64,000 nt of DNA. Source: Ktedonobacter racemifer DSM 44963 (GTDB taxonomy: Bacteria; Chloroflexota; Ktedonobacteria; Ktedonobacterales; Ktedonobacteraceae). How positions within the stretch are numbered: the stretch's first letter is position 1; the number at the start of each line of letters is the position of its first letter. Below the pieces are notes generated by a model that was given only the letters and a program-made list of their open reading frames with translations, made no database searches and was not told where the DNA came from. The stretch is from positions 1-64,000 of the forward strand of contig NZ_ADVG01000003.1 in assembly GCF_000178855.1 (NCBI RefSeq). Direction: 5' to 3'. Shown in pieces: positions 9,550 through 18,883 of the stretch. The position numbers and the translations under genes were made by a program.

Positions 9550-11861
9550 TCATGCCGCCTCCAAAAAGCGGTTTCGTAACAGCTCAAAGCTTCCACGGCC
9601 AAACATAGAACGCTTCACAAACTTTAAACGATTGACCTGCCGTAGAGTAGGCGGCTAGCGCGTTGCCATTACTGGCACGTTTCCAACCGCCCCTCTCCAA
9701 ACTGGACATGCAAGTTTCCTGTGCATCCAGCTTTCCAGCCAACATGCTCGTGAAAACACGTCTTGAGAAGGACTTACGCATCACACGGCCTGCTCACCTG
9801 CTCTCGTTCGAACACATCAACCTGTCTTCCTTCCCCGTGTATCGAGCATTACCTCGATCATTTGAGTACTACGAAGACTCCGTGATCTTGAGCCTTTTGG
9901 CTTTTAGACCATCCCGTATTTGTACGCATAAGACGTAATAGAATGGGTAGGTGCCCGTTCGTTCCTTCTCACACTCATTGTGTGCCGTTCATCAGAGAGC
10001 GTGTAACGCACCCTCGAAGGGGAGGCGCGTCTTCTGATGACATCGCGTCAGACATGCTGCGATGGGCGGACCTGAACGCCACGCAGAACTTGGGTTCAAC
10101 AAACACAGTTTCACCATACATCCAGGACTTGCGGATACGATTACCATACATGTCTTCTGGCTTCTCCGCTTTACAGGCATGCTGTTGTCCTCGTCGGGTT
10201 TCCCCTCAAAGTTAGCCGTTGTCCTAAAGGTCCATTACGCTCAACCTTTCTCTCCTCTGGAGAGGATCTCATGCGCACCGAAACGGCGCACCTTCAACAG
10301 GTCCGTTGCTGTAAGGAAGAATCAAGGACGTTTTCACGGCTTCATAATCTTTTTGTATGCCTTGAGCAAATGATTGCATGTCTGGGATATCACAGTTACT
10401 ACACTGGGCTAGCCAAGGATCAAAGGCTTCGACATCCCGTTCCCTCGCCAATCTGAGATAGCCCTGTATCAAATGATAGAGCCTTTCCACGAGAGAATGC
10501 TGCCGAATGAGACCTAACGTTCGCTGTTCGTCTTGATTGAGAGACGAGGGATCGCGTAGCAGGAGCCAGATCAGATGACGTGGAGCTTCCAGAGCCACTG
10601 GTTCCAAAGCTTCTTCTTGTTCCTCTTGCTTTGGCTGCTGAGAGTATGTTCCCGCTTCCTCTTGCTCTGTGAGACCCAGGAGGTCTTTCTCGCGCAAAGA
10701 ATGCTTGCGCCCAGGTTTTTCTCGTCGGGGAGCCAGCCAGTGGTTCACTACCTTGTAGCTTCCTTTGAAACCCTGGGCCACCTGTTCTTCCCAAAGCTGA
10801 TGCGCATTGCGGCACCCTTGCTTCAGCCTGGTTTCCAGGTAGGGGACATATGGATCAAGCAGACTTTTTGTCCGCAGAACATTAGCGCGCTCAGGAAAAG
10901 CACCTGCATACACAAAACTACGCACAGTGCTCCGGCTCATTCGTAGTTGATTCGCAATGCCAAGAATACTCATTCCTTGTTGATAAAGGGCGACCACTTC
11001 TTCATACCGTGCCTGACGCCTTAGGTGGGCAACTGTGGAAGCGGCAACTTCTGTTTGGCTGCGTCGACGCTTGTAGTGAATGGCTTGGGGATGACCAGAC
11101 GCTTTTTGCTGCTCGACCAGTTCTGCGTGAAGGCGCTTAAGGGCTCGCTCTCCTGCCTCACGCAGGTTTTGTAAAACGTGGAAGCGATCAGCGACCTGTA
11201 ACGCCTCTGGAGCGCCATCGCTGGCACCCCGTGCATACTCGGTGGAACGATCTCGGCTAATCAATAAAACACCGGGATGGGTTCTAAGCCAGAAGGACAA
11301 TGCATCTGCTGTTCGTTCAGGCAGCAAATCCACAGGACGATGCGTTCGTAAATCCACCAGAATGGTGCCATAGGTGCGGCCTCGTTTGAAAGCGAAATCG
11401 TCCATCCCTAAGAGCTCTGGTGTCATGAGGACTGTGGTGCCGACTGATTTCGCGACTCTCAGCAGAGTATCTCCACTCACTGTCATTCCAGCCTGTTTGA
11501 GAAGGCGCGATCCTGCTTGACCACTGAGTGTATACGCAAACGCTTTGAGTGTCTCTCTCAGTCGCCTTGTTTGTCGAGCGTAGCGGGAAACGACTTGTGG
11601 TGCTTGCTCCACAAACGTTTGTTGTCGACATGCTCCATTCTGACAACGAAAGCGACGAACGCGTAGGCGCAAGCGAACGGTTTGTCCGCTGACAGGAAGA
11701 TCTTGAGGAGCACGTGTGTAATAACTATGAACATGACACGATTCGTGTTGACAAGCCGGGCAGGTAGCTATTGGGCTCGTGGCACGAGCAGTAATGGTGA
11801 GACCAACTTCTGCCTCTGAAACCGCTTGTACTTCAAAGCCTGGTAAGGAAAAAGGAAGCAT
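9550..11861 (-). CDS. ISL3 transposase, two exons joined across an intron
   Basis: Exon 1 (11861 to 10292) encodes a zinc-ribbon-like start (CPACQHESCH, then CQNGACRQQTF), the DDE segments GMDDFAFKRGRTYGTIL and ISRDRSTEYARGAS, and ends inside the C-terminal motif SNGPVEG. Exon 2 (9641 to 9550) supplies QVNRLKFVKRSMFGRGSFEL and the stop. Removing 9642-10291 joins GAA-G to GG-CAG so that GPVEGQVNRLK is restored in frame, giving about 553 aa. Without splicing the protein ends with APFRCA right after GPVEG and loses the motif. I chose ATG 11861 by the usual ISL3 start MLPFSLPGF; in-frame ATGs further upstream lie at the IS end. Confidence 0.8.
9642..10291 (-). ncRNA. ORF-less group II intron in the ISL3 transposase
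   Basis: The 650-nt insert begins GTGCGCC and ends CCTACTCTAC. Positions 9733 to 9700 (minus strand) form a 34-nt domain V: AAGCTGGATGC, a GAAA tetraloop and a complementary arm ending CCAGTT, with the AGC triad. Domain VI follows, with a candidate branch A 7 nt from the 3' end. A candidate EBS1 (CTTCG, 9876-9872) pairs with the end of exon 1 (TGAAG). No reverse transcriptase frame is present, so mobility, and perhaps splicing, would need a protein in trans. It shares internal sequence with the IS110 introns, for example GCATGCC near domain II-III and CCAGAAGAC. Splicing itself is inferred from the in-frame join. Confidence 0.82.
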
Positions 11862-12046
11862 GGGAAAAGTGTGTACCTCGGTGCAGATTTGTTCTCGCTG
11901 CGCAATTTTCTCTTCTATCCTATTTACGAACCAGGGTTGCAACATCAACAGCACGAAAAGTGCGGAAGAGCCAGTTTTCTGGTACCAGTATACTGGTTCG
12001 TAAGAAATCTTATTTCGTCGTAAGCATATTTTTATTAGGAGGGTAG

Positions 12047-12787
12047 ATGTCTATAGTTGCAGAGAAGCCTAAATTGCATACAAATTTTCTCAAACAGGGA
12101 TACCTGATTCAAGAAAATTTTGTTTCTCCTGAACAATGCACTCATTTTCTTGATCTTGTCGCCTAGCTTCAGCAAAACCAGGATCTGGAGCTCATTCACC
12201 GTGCCGTGCGTGGTCATCCACTGCATTATAAAGTAATCAATGGGCAACAGATTGAAAGCGGTATCCCTGAGATTGACCAGTTTTACCGGCAACTGACTGA
12301 CTTCGTGCGCAGAATCAGTAGCGACGACATGACACCATTGAAAGATAAGCTGGTGGGCGTCAACATCAACGTCACTCCCGCTGGTGGCACCTACCGCTGG
12401 CATTATGATCGCAATGCCGTAACGGTGCTGGTCTACCTCAATGAGGTAAGTGGGGGCGAGATCGAGGTCTATCCATTATTCAGGATCTATCTGAAAGGAA
12501 GAGGCCCGGCCTTTTTGCAACGCTGGCTGGACTGGTTCGTGCAATTGAATGTGGTACGCCAGCTTTTTGGCAAGAAGATCGTTGTGAAACCCGCTCAGGG
12601 GCGCATGGTGGCGCTTCGCGGCAATCGTTGCCTGCATAGTGTGCGACCAGTGCAGGGCGAACAGGAGCGTGTCAATATCGTTATGGCTTTTGACAATTAT
12701 AAAGATCAGAATCTATCAAAGCAAGCGCTAGATCAGTATCTATACTCGCAAAAGCCTGTCTCATCAGACCCGAACTACACATCCTAG
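12047..12787 (+). pseudogene. 2OG-Fe(II) oxygenase with an in-frame amber codon
   Basis: AGGAGGG precedes ATG 12047, and the frame runs MSIVAEKPKLHTNFLKQGYL to a TAG at 12164-12166 (codon 40), then continues in the same frame to 12787. Counting through the TAG, the double-stranded beta-helix core has the iron ligands H119 and D121 (RWHYDRN), the distal His in CLHSVRPV, and the 2-oxoglutarate Arg in ERVNIVMAF. Such enzymes hydroxylate small molecules or proteins using Fe(II), O2 and 2-oxoglutarate. TAG could be a one-base change from CAG. Reinitiation at ATG 12206 would give a 193-aa protein that still holds the active site, so loss of function is not certain. Confidence 0.75.
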
Positions 12788-13655
12788 CTTGTAGTAATTG
12801 TCAGTTAATCAATGCGAGGGCTTTTTCTTCGGCGCTCTACAGTATCTTAAAATGATGACACATATGCCTATGAGTCATCCGTTCAGACGGCCAGCCGTCT
12901 GGGGAGAACTGCGGCTGCTGCTGCTCCTCCTCCTTGATTCGCTAGCGGTAGCAGACGCTTCGATCTGGCCGCGACAGGACCGCTGGACCGATGTTTTATT
13001 CTCACCCTCCAACCAACACGACACGCGGCCTCTCCTTGCCAGCAGAGAACACTCACGACCATCCCCTCTTGAAAACAGTGCGACACGCTCTCCACCACTA
13101 CCACCAACATCTGGGGTATGACAATCAATACCATCTTTGGTTCTGTCTCCATACTCAACCAGTGTATAAGCAAACAATAATTAAATTCTTTATTAACGTG
13201 GGGCAAGCCATATATGGGTAGTGGTTGGGTCTGACTCAAGGTGTCTATCAAAACTTACAGAAGCCATCCTGGAATGGACACCCCGGCCATATGGCATCGA
13301 TAATTATTCTGCCCCTTTCGCCTGACTCCCAATAATCACCCTGACACGTTCAGCCGCATTCCGCCACGAATAATCACACCCGCGAGTATGATTTTGACTC
13401 TTTCTTGGCCTGCATGAAGACAAGCTGAGACAAGGCTCCAACCCCCTTCCTTCTGATGGGATGCTCAGAAGCATTGGCATATGTTCCCAGATGGAGTATG
13501 ATGATTCGTGGCGGAACCAGAGGGTGGTTGGGAGGGCGCGTTCGCTAGAACCGCATTCACAAAAAGAGTGGTGTGGTCTGCATCTGTGGTATGCGCTGGT
13601 CTTGAGTGCTGACACCACGCTGTTCAGTTCGACACATCAATGAGAGGAATGAAAT
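12788..13655. other. no recognised gene between oxygenase and msrB
   Basis: Short frames occur on both strands but none has a recognisable motif. A small palindrome around GACGGCCAGCCGTCTGG lies near 12890. The stretch may hold decayed IS material and the msrB promoter. Confidence 0.35.
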
Positions 13656-14045
13656 ATGAATCCATTAACGCCTGAAGAGCAACGCGTGATTCTTGGCAAA
13701 GGGACAGAACCTCCCTTTAGCGGGGAGTATGATCATTTTTACGAAGAAGGAACCTTTGTGTGTCGCCAATGCAACGCGCCGCTTTTCTCCTCGAAAAGCA
13801 AATTTGATGCAGGATGTGGATGGCCGAGCTTCGATGAGGATTACCCCCACACGGTCAAACGGGTTCCCGATCCCGATGGGAGAAGAACGGAAATCGAATG
13901 CGCCAACTGCGGTGCTCACCTGGGACATGTCTTTGTGGGAGAGCAGTTAACCTCAAAGAATACGCGCCATTGTGTCAATTCTCTCTCTATCCGTTTCTTT
14001 TCAAAAGATCATGCGTTGCCTGCAATGCTCTCGAAAGAGAAATAG
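13656..14045 (+). CDS. msrB: peptide-methionine (R)-S-oxide reductase MsrB
   Basis: The 129-aa enzyme reduces methionine-R-sulfoxide in oxidised proteins, with electrons usually from thioredoxin. It has the zinc site C36/C39 (CRQC) and C82/C85 (CANC), the family segments GCGWPSFDE and GAHLGHVF, and catalytic C106 in RHCVNS. Length and motif order are typical of the stand-alone form. GAGAGGAA precedes the start ATG. A strong hairpin lies 15 nt after the stop, so it is probably monocistronic. No MsrA is near. Confidence 0.95.
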   Translation: MNPLTPEEQRVILGKGTEPPFSGEYDHFYEEGTFVCRQCNAPLFSSKSKFDAGCGWPSFDEDYPHTVKRVPDPDGRRTEIECANCGAHLGHVFVGEQLTSKNTRHCVNSLSIRFFSKDHALPAMLSKEK

Positions 14046-14060
14046 GAGTATTTTACCGGC

Positions 14061-14100
14061 GAATAACAGGCTCACGAAAAGGAAAGTGAGCCTGTTATTC
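14061..14100 (+). terminator. hairpin after msrB
   Basis: GAATAACAGGCTCAC and GTGAGCCTGTTATTC form a 15-bp perfect stem with a 10-nt loop, directly after the msrB stop. No long T-run follows. Confidence 0.6.
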
Positions 14101-14124
14101 AGTGCTTGCTCCCTCAAAAAAACC

Positions 14125-14263
14125 GCTGAATGGCAATCTTGGTTTGAGCAAGCACGGCAGAAGCTCAACAAGAATAGTAAAGCAGATCCGCAGAAAACCG
14201 TTTGAACATGCGCAGGGCTCTTGCTGAGCTACGTTCGTCCTCAACCTCAGATTGCCATTCAGC
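14125..14263. repeat. inverted repeat pair, likely transposon end or MITE
   Basis: GCTGAATGGCAATCT at 14125 and AGATTGCCATTCAGC ending at 14263 face each other across 139 bp. They sit at the 3' edge of the decayed transposase at 14271-14852, so they may be its end or a small derivative. Confidence 0.5.
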
Positions 14264-14270
14264 CAAAAAC

Positions 14271-14852
14271 CTAGGATGGCAAGCCTATCTTGAGGAGGAC
14301 TTCCTCCAACGCCGTAAGGTACGCGGCGGGATTCTTGCGGAAGCGTAATTGTTTGCGCTGCGCCTTGCGCCGAAAGGCGAGCTGCGCACGCATGTTGTAC
14401 CACATTTCTGGATCAGAAAAAGCCAAGGCTCGTGGTAAAAAACACTGCCGTTGCAAGGCCAAAGCTGTGAGCACCCGCACAGGCCCACGTACCACCAGTG
14501 CAGCAATGGCTCCCCGCCGACCTGAAGCGCGCCGCTCCCCATAGCGCACGGAGCCAAAGCAGTGCTCCAGTTCATTGTTCGTCCGAGGCAGATCAGGCAC
14601 GTCATAACAGTGAAACAAGCCAGGTCAGTAACGCTCAGTGACTTTCACGAACGTGTCAATGGCCTCGCCAAGCGTTCCCAGCGACGCTTGCTGCTCGCGC
14701 ATGGTGCCCAACACCTTTTCATAGCGCTCACGCACCGCCTGACCTTTCTCGTTTTCCTGATTGGCCAGCACATGTGCCGCCTAGTGGACCAAAGCATAGG
14801 CTTGTTCGAGCTCTGGCCACACCGCCTCGGTCTTCGTTAAAGCGCGTGCGAG
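14271..14852 (-). pseudogene. degenerate transposase, C-terminal part
   Basis: Read on the minus strand from 14852, the frame gives SDKTLARALTKTEAVWPELE, a stop (VH*AAHVLANQENEKGQ), then GEAIDTFVKVTERY, another stop, then DVPDLPRTNNELEHCFGSVR and YGERRASGRRG to the end. The LPRTNNELE motif with a later ERRASGR is typical of a DDE transposase C-terminus in this kind of genome; I cannot name the IS family. The 5' half is cut away by the IS6-like element that begins at 14853. Confidence 0.6.
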
Positions 14853-15824
14853 GGTTTTGTCAGAATTCAGAGCAAAGCTTGTCCTATCTATCATTTGCAA
14901 GGTATGCTGAGAATAACGACCCATCGGAGAAGGAGTGATTCATGAATTGCCCATATTGTGCCTCAGCTACCACGAGAGAGCAAACCCAGAAGACCACGCT
15001 CGGCTATCGAAGATTCCGTTGCTCAGCTTGCAAGCACCTCTTCAACGAACGCACAGGAACGCCTTTCAATTTCCTGGAATATCCTACAGATATTGTTCTT
15101 CTGGTCGTCCTGTGGCGGCTCCGATACAAGTTGAGCTTGCGAGATCTAGCGGAAATGTTTCTGGAACGCGGCTGGGAGTTCACCCACGAGGCAGTTCGTG
15201 AGTGGGAAACGCGCTTTGCCCCACTCATGACAGAACAGTTGCGGGCTAAACGACGCGGGCAAGCTAGGAGATCATGGTATGTCGATGAAACCTATCTCAA
15301 GGTCCATGGGAAGTGGTGCTACCTCTATCGATCTATTGATGAGGATGGCAATCTCGTTGATTCGCGCCTCAGCGAGAAACGAGATATGGAGGCCGTCCAG
15401 CGATTTTTCAAGCAGGCTCTCACCATTGTTGGCCATGCTCCAGAGCGCGTAACAACAGACGGGCATACTTCCTACCCACGAGCAGTACGTGAGATCCTTG
15501 GGAGCAGTGTGCAGCATCGTACCAATAAATATCTCAATAATCTGCTGGAGCAAGATCATCGGGGAGTGAAACAGCGCTACTATCCAATGCGTGGCTTTGG
15601 TAATTTCAAATCAGCAGCTCGTTTTTGCTGTGCTTTTGACGAATTGCGTAACTATTTTCGCCTACGTCACGCCACGGGAAAAACAATGTCACTCGCAGAA
15701 CAACAACAATTGTTCCGTGAAAGACTTGCTTCTAATGCGGATGGCTTTATAAACCCAATGGATGATGAATTGAGGAGCTTTCACCTCTTTCTATGACTGT
15801 TGTGCTCTCAGTTCTGACAGAACC
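14853..15824 (+). mobile_element. IS6-family-like element (972 bp)
   Basis: Ends GGTTTTGTCAGAATTCAGAG (left) and the inverse of GGTTCTGTCAGAACTGAGAG (right) bound one transposase gene. No target duplication is visible. A truncated relative with the same end lies at 49759-50247. Confidence 0.85.
14942..15796 (+). CDS. IS6-like transposase with N-terminal zinc ribbon
   Basis: The 284-aa transposase begins MNCPYCASATT, with a zinc ribbon C3/C6 and C27/C30, and then the IS6-type DDE domain: WYVDETYLKVHGKWCYLYRS (first Asp), VTTDGHTSYPRAV (second Asp) and NNLLEQDHRGVKQR (Glu). AAGGAGTG precedes the ATG. All catalytic residues are present and the frame is intact, so the element may be active. It separates an old transposase remnant from the 3' end of the redox operon. 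Confidence 0.88.
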   Translation: MNCPYCASATTREQTQKTTLGYRRFRCSACKHLFNERTGTPFNFLEYPTDIVLLVVLWRLRYKLSLRDLAEMFLERGWEFTHEAVREWETRFAPLMTEQLRAKRRGQARRSWYVDETYLKVHGKWCYLYRSIDEDGNLVDSRLSEKRDMEAVQRFFKQALTIVGHAPERVTTDGHTSYPRAVREILGSSVQHRTNKYLNNLLEQDHRGVKQRYYPMRGFGNFKSAARFCCAFDELRNYFRLRHATGKTMSLAEQQQLFRERLASNADGFINPMDDELRSFHLFL

Positions 15825-15832
15825 TTCCAGTA

Positions 15833-16099
15833 CTAGATCTCTGTGTTGATCTGAAGAACGCGCACTCCCCGCATATCCAGCCAGTAGCGCCCCCTTCCTT
15901 GCGCCACGCGAATGAGCACTGTATCGCAGGAGGGGCAGCGAATGACCGTCCCCATCCCATGCATGTAGACAGCCAAAGCACCGATGGCAGCGGTTGCGCC
16001 GCAGCCGGTGCAGGTTGCCTGGACCTGCGTCATTTCAAAGGGGAAGATCTCTTGCAGGATGCCCCCGGCAGCGTTGCCATCAAGCTTGTTCTCCATCAT
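15833..16099 (-). CDS. DUF6510 family protein
   Basis: The 88-aa protein has two CxxC pairs (C30/C33 and C55/C58) likely to bind zinc, and the sequence LDGNAAGG near the N-terminus that marks the DUF6510 family. Its ATG overlaps the stop of the ferredoxin reductase-like gene by 4 nt, indicating translational coupling. DUF6510 genes commonly sit with an FNR-like reductase and a sulfite-oxidase-like protein, as here; a role as a small partner of that pair is inferred. The IS6-like element ends 8 bp beyond its stop. Confidence 0.75.
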   Translation of the reverse strand: MMENKLDGNAAGGILQEIFPFEMTQVQATCTGCGATAAIGALAVYMHGMGTVIRCPSCDTVLIRVAQGRGRYWLDMRGVRVLQINTEI

Positions 16100-16854
16100 G
16101 TTTCTCCTGTCGGTCCGAAGCGTTCGGTTTTGATTCGTCCTGGCTCATATCCCAGGGTGACGAGACTCGTGGCGGTTGTTTCGACGAATGGGGTTGGGCC
16201 ACAGATGAACAGCAACGGGCGTTGATCAACTGGCCATGCCACCTCACGCAGCATCTCGGTATCGATCCGGCGGTGATACTCTGTCCACCCAGGCGGTTGC
16301 TCCCGGGTTAGCGTATGCACCACCTCAAGCTTCGTGTTGCCCTTGACCAGGCGAGCGAGTTCGTCACGGTAGATGACCTCTGTGTATGATCGCGACGAAT
16401 ACAGCAAACGGATCGGAATCGTGCTCCCTAGAGCAGCCCAATAGCGGATCATCGCCATCAACGGCACGATCCCCGATCCCCCAGCTACCAGCAAGAGAGG
16501 GCCACCCATCTGCTCCTCCCAGACGAAGTATCCCCCGATTGGACCGCGCAGTTCCAGCTGGTCACCGACACGGAGTTCACCCGTGAGGTAGGGCGATACT
16601 TCCCCCTCATCGAGCCGTTCGACGGTAAGCGTCACACGTGGTTCCGGCTTTGGAGCAGACGCGATCGAATAGCTACGTTCTGCCTGGTAGCCGTCTTCAG
16701 CCGTGAGGCGCACATCCACATGCTGTCCTGGTCGATGCCCGTTCCAGTGCGGAACGGCGAGCGTGATGCTCTTCGCCCGCGCTGTTTCTTCCTGCGTCGC
16801 CACGACCTCGCCGAGTTGCCAGCTTAGTCGCCCCGGTATCGTTCTTCTTTCCAT
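16096..16854 (-). CDS. ferredoxin/flavodoxin reductase-like oxidoreductase
   Basis: The 252-aa protein has the FNR fold. An FAD-binding barrel carries RSYSIAS (60-66). The NAD(P)-binding domain has GGSGIVPLMAM (125-135), YSSRSYTEVIYRDEL and the late CGPTPFVE. It lacks a 2Fe-2S domain, so it would pass electrons to a separate partner. The start overlaps the upstream molybdopterin protein gene by 31 nt and the stop overlaps DUF6510, so the three are one operon. It most likely moves electrons between NAD(P)H and the sulfite-oxidase-like protein; direction and substrate are not known. Confidence 0.88.
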   Translation of the reverse strand: MERRTIPGRLSWQLGEVVATQEETARAKSITLAVPHWNGHRPGQHVDVRLTAEDGYQAERSYSIASAPKPEPRVTLTVERLDEGEVSPYLTGELRVGDQLELRGPIGGYFVWEEQMGGPLLLVAGGSGIVPLMAMIRYWAALGSTIPIRLLYSSRSYTEVIYRDELARLVKGNTKLEVVHTLTREQPPGWTEYHRRIDTEMLREVAWPVDQRPLLFICGPTPFVETTATSLVTLGYEPGRIKTERFGPTGET

Positions 16855-17435
16855 GGATCACCGTGATTGTTGTAGCCAAGCGACTCCCAGAAGCCCGGTT
16901 CATCCTGCGCGACCAACCGCAGACCCCGAACCCACTTGGCGCTCTTCCAGAAGTAGAGATGGGGAACCAGCAGGCGGGCCGGTCCACCATGTTCCGGGGG
17001 GAGCGGCTGCCCCTCATACGCATCCACCACCCATGCCTTCCCACCCAACACGTCTTCCAGCGGAAGGTTGGTGGTATAGCCGCCATCGCTAAAGGCGATC
17101 ACGTACTTGGCATCGTGTGCAACCTGCTCAAGCAGCGTATCGACGGAGACGCCTTCCCAGTGGGTATCCAGTTTCGACCACTTGGTCACGCAGTGGATGT
17201 CTTTGGTCACCATCTCATGTGGCAGGGCGCGAAAGGCATCCCAGGTCCACCGTTTTGGTTGATCGACCTCCCCAAGCAGGGAGAAATCCCAGGCTGCGAG
17301 GGGCGTGTGTGGCGTTGGTCCTGCCGAAAGGACGGGAAAGCCACGCTCCAGATATTGTCCTGGCGGGATGCGCCCACGCTCGTCGCCAGGTTTTCGGCGA
17401 CCTCGGAATCCCCGCGAGACGAAACCTTTGCTCAT
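16824..17435 (-). CDS. sulfite oxidase-like molybdopterin oxidoreductase
   Basis: The 203-aa protein carries the oxidoreductase molybdopterin-binding fold, with Mo-ligand Cys C82 in DIHCVTKWSKLDTHWEGV, then FSDGGYTTNLPLEDV and LLVPHLYFWKSAKWVRGL. It is short and lacks a dimerisation domain and a signal peptide, unlike periplasmic MsrP/YedY, so it is probably cytoplasmic. ATG 17435 is supported by AGGAG upstream; the frame is open much further but that part overlaps the disulfide reductase gene. It is followed by FNR and DUF6510 genes with overlaps. The substrate is unknown; sulfite or sulfoxides are guesses from the family. Confidence 0.85.
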   Translation of the reverse strand: MSKGFVSRGFRGRRKPGDERGRIPPGQYLERGFPVLSAGPTPHTPLAAWDFSLLGEVDQPKRWTWDAFRALPHEMVTKDIHCVTKWSKLDTHWEGVSVDTLLEQVAHDAKYVIAFSDGGYTTNLPLEDVLGGKAWVVDAYEGQPLPPEHGGPARLLVPHLYFWKSAKWVRGLRLVAQDEPGFWESLGYNNHGDPWKEERYRGD

Positions 17436-17488
17436 CTCTTCACTCCTAATCTCTTTCTCATGGTATTTTTGATGAACGAGAGCTTGTC

Positions 17489-18883
17489 CTACGAATCGAG
17501 TGTCATAAACAGCAGATTGAGCCCTTCCGCCAGGAGCGGATGGGTGAAGATGCCTTCCTTTAAAGCGGTGTAGGGCAGCTTCCCCATCATCGCCACCTGG
17601 ATGATGGTCATGATCTCGCCCCCTTCGATGCTCAGGATGGCGCAGCCCAGGATGTGCTGGGTGTCGGCATCGACAACGGCCTTCATAAACCCACGCGTCT
17701 CGCCAGTTTCCAGGGCACGGGGCACAGCAGTCATGGGCAATTTCGCCACACGGATGTTGCGACCCTGTTTCCTGGCCTCGTTTTCGGTCATGCCAACCCG
17801 TCCAAGCTGGGGGTCGATGAAGATGGTATGGGGGACCAGGCGATCCCACATGCTGGCACTGCCATGCTCCAGCAGATTGGTGCGCAAAATGCGGAAGTCA
17901 TCGTACGAGGCGTGGGTGAACGCTGGCCCCCCTCTCACATCCCCCATGGCATAGACGCCAGGAACGTTCGTTTCCAGTCGCTCATTGACCTGAATGTAGC
18001 CCTCCTGGTCCAGGTGGATGCCCGCCGCTTCGGGGGTGAGCGCTTCGGTATTGGGAATGCGACCGGCGGCTGCTAGCAGATGCGAGCCGGTCAGCTGCTG
18101 GTCCCCTTGAGGCGTGCGCACGGTCAACTGGATACGCCCATCACTGAGCTGCTCCACCTGTTGCGGTGTGGTGCCAGTCAGGACCGTGATCCCCTCCTCG
18201 CGAAACATCTTCGTGATCTCGTCAGACACGTCCTCATCCTCACTCATCAGCAAGCGTGGACGGCGCTGAATGATGGTGACCTGGCTGCCAAAGCGGCGAA
18301 ACATCTGTCCGAACTCCAGCCCGATGTAGCCGCCACCGAGAATGAGCAGATGTTCGGGAAGTGTATCCAGCTCCATGAGCGTGGTGGAATTGAGCACGGG
18401 AATACTCTCGGCGCCCTTGATCGCGAGTGGCGCTGGTCGGACGCCGGTGTCGATCACAATCAGGGGCGCGGTGATTTCTCGCGTCTCGCCGTCCTGGAGA
18501 GAGACCTCAAGCGTTTTTGGGGCGGTAAAGTGAGCCTCGCCCCTGAGCAGATCCAGCCCTTGTGCCGCAGTCAGAAGGTTCTCGTGGCCCTTGCGCGCGC
18601 CCTCAACGATCCCTTGTTTGCGTTGGAGGACGGCCTGCAGATCGACCGAGATGGGGCCTGTGTGGACGCCGTACTCAGAGCCACGCCGTGCCAGATAGGC
18701 AACGCGTGCGCTAGCAACCATCGTTTTGGTGGGGGTACAGCCCACGTTGACACAGACCCCGCCGATATGGTCTCGCTCAATCAGCGCCACGTTCCGGCCT
18801 GCCTTCGCCAGGGTGATGGGGAGGAGTCTGCCACCCCGGCTGGTCCCGATCACAATCGCGTCATAGGTGGTGGCTTGGGGCAT
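17489..18883 (-). CDS. pyridine nucleotide-disulfide oxidoreductase
   Basis: The 464-aa flavoprotein belongs to the lipoamide dehydrogenase/mercuric reductase group. It has a dinucleotide-binding start (VIGTSRGGR), redox-active C44 and C49 (GGVCVNVGC), the NAD-binding GGGYIGLEFGQMF, the FAD motif YAMGDVRGGPAFTH and the C-terminal interface motif HPLLAEGL with the His-Glu pair. No N-terminal HMA domain or extra Cys pair for mercury is seen. AAGGAG precedes the ATG. It is first in an apparent operon with the Mo protein (53 nt gap), FNR and DUF6510. A close paralogue lies at 40543-41940. The disulfide substrate is unknown. Confidence 0.88.
   Translation of the reverse strand: MPQATTYDAIVIGTSRGGRLLPITLAKAGRNVALIERDHIGGVCVNVGCTPTKTMVASARVAYLARRGSEYGVHTGPISVDLQAVLQRKQGIVEGARKGHENLLTAAQGLDLLRGEAHFTAPKTLEVSLQDGETREITAPLIVIDTGVRPAPLAIKGAESIPVLNSTTLMELDTLPEHLLILGGGYIGLEFGQMFRRFGSQVTIIQRRPRLLMSEDEDVSDEITKMFREEGITVLTGTTPQQVEQLSDGRIQLTVRTPQGDQQLTGSHLLAAAGRIPNTEALTPEAAGIHLDQEGYIQVNERLETNVPGVYAMGDVRGGPAFTHASYDDFRILRTNLLEHGSASMWDRLVPHTIFIDPQLGRVGMTENEARKQGRNIRVAKLPMTAVPRALETGETRGFMKAVVDADTQHILGCAILSIEGGEIMTIIQVAMMGKLPYTALKEGIFTHPLLAEGLNLLFMTLDS

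Larger units (their letters stand above)
9512..11972 (-). mobile_element. ISL3 family element carrying a group II intron
   Basis: Perfect inverted ends of 23 bp bound the element: GGCTCTTCCGCACTTTTCGT at 9512 and its inverse ending at 11972. It is 2461 bp long, or about 1811 bp without the intron. It interrupts the Toprim gene. The 8-bp flanks (GTTTGTCT and AGTTTTCT) do not match, so no target duplication is claimed. Confidence 0.85.

Noticed and set aside
17489-18883. Calling the disulfide reductase a mercuric reductase (merA)
   Set aside because: It lacks the N-terminal heavy-metal domain and a C-terminal Cys pair, and no mer genes are nearby.
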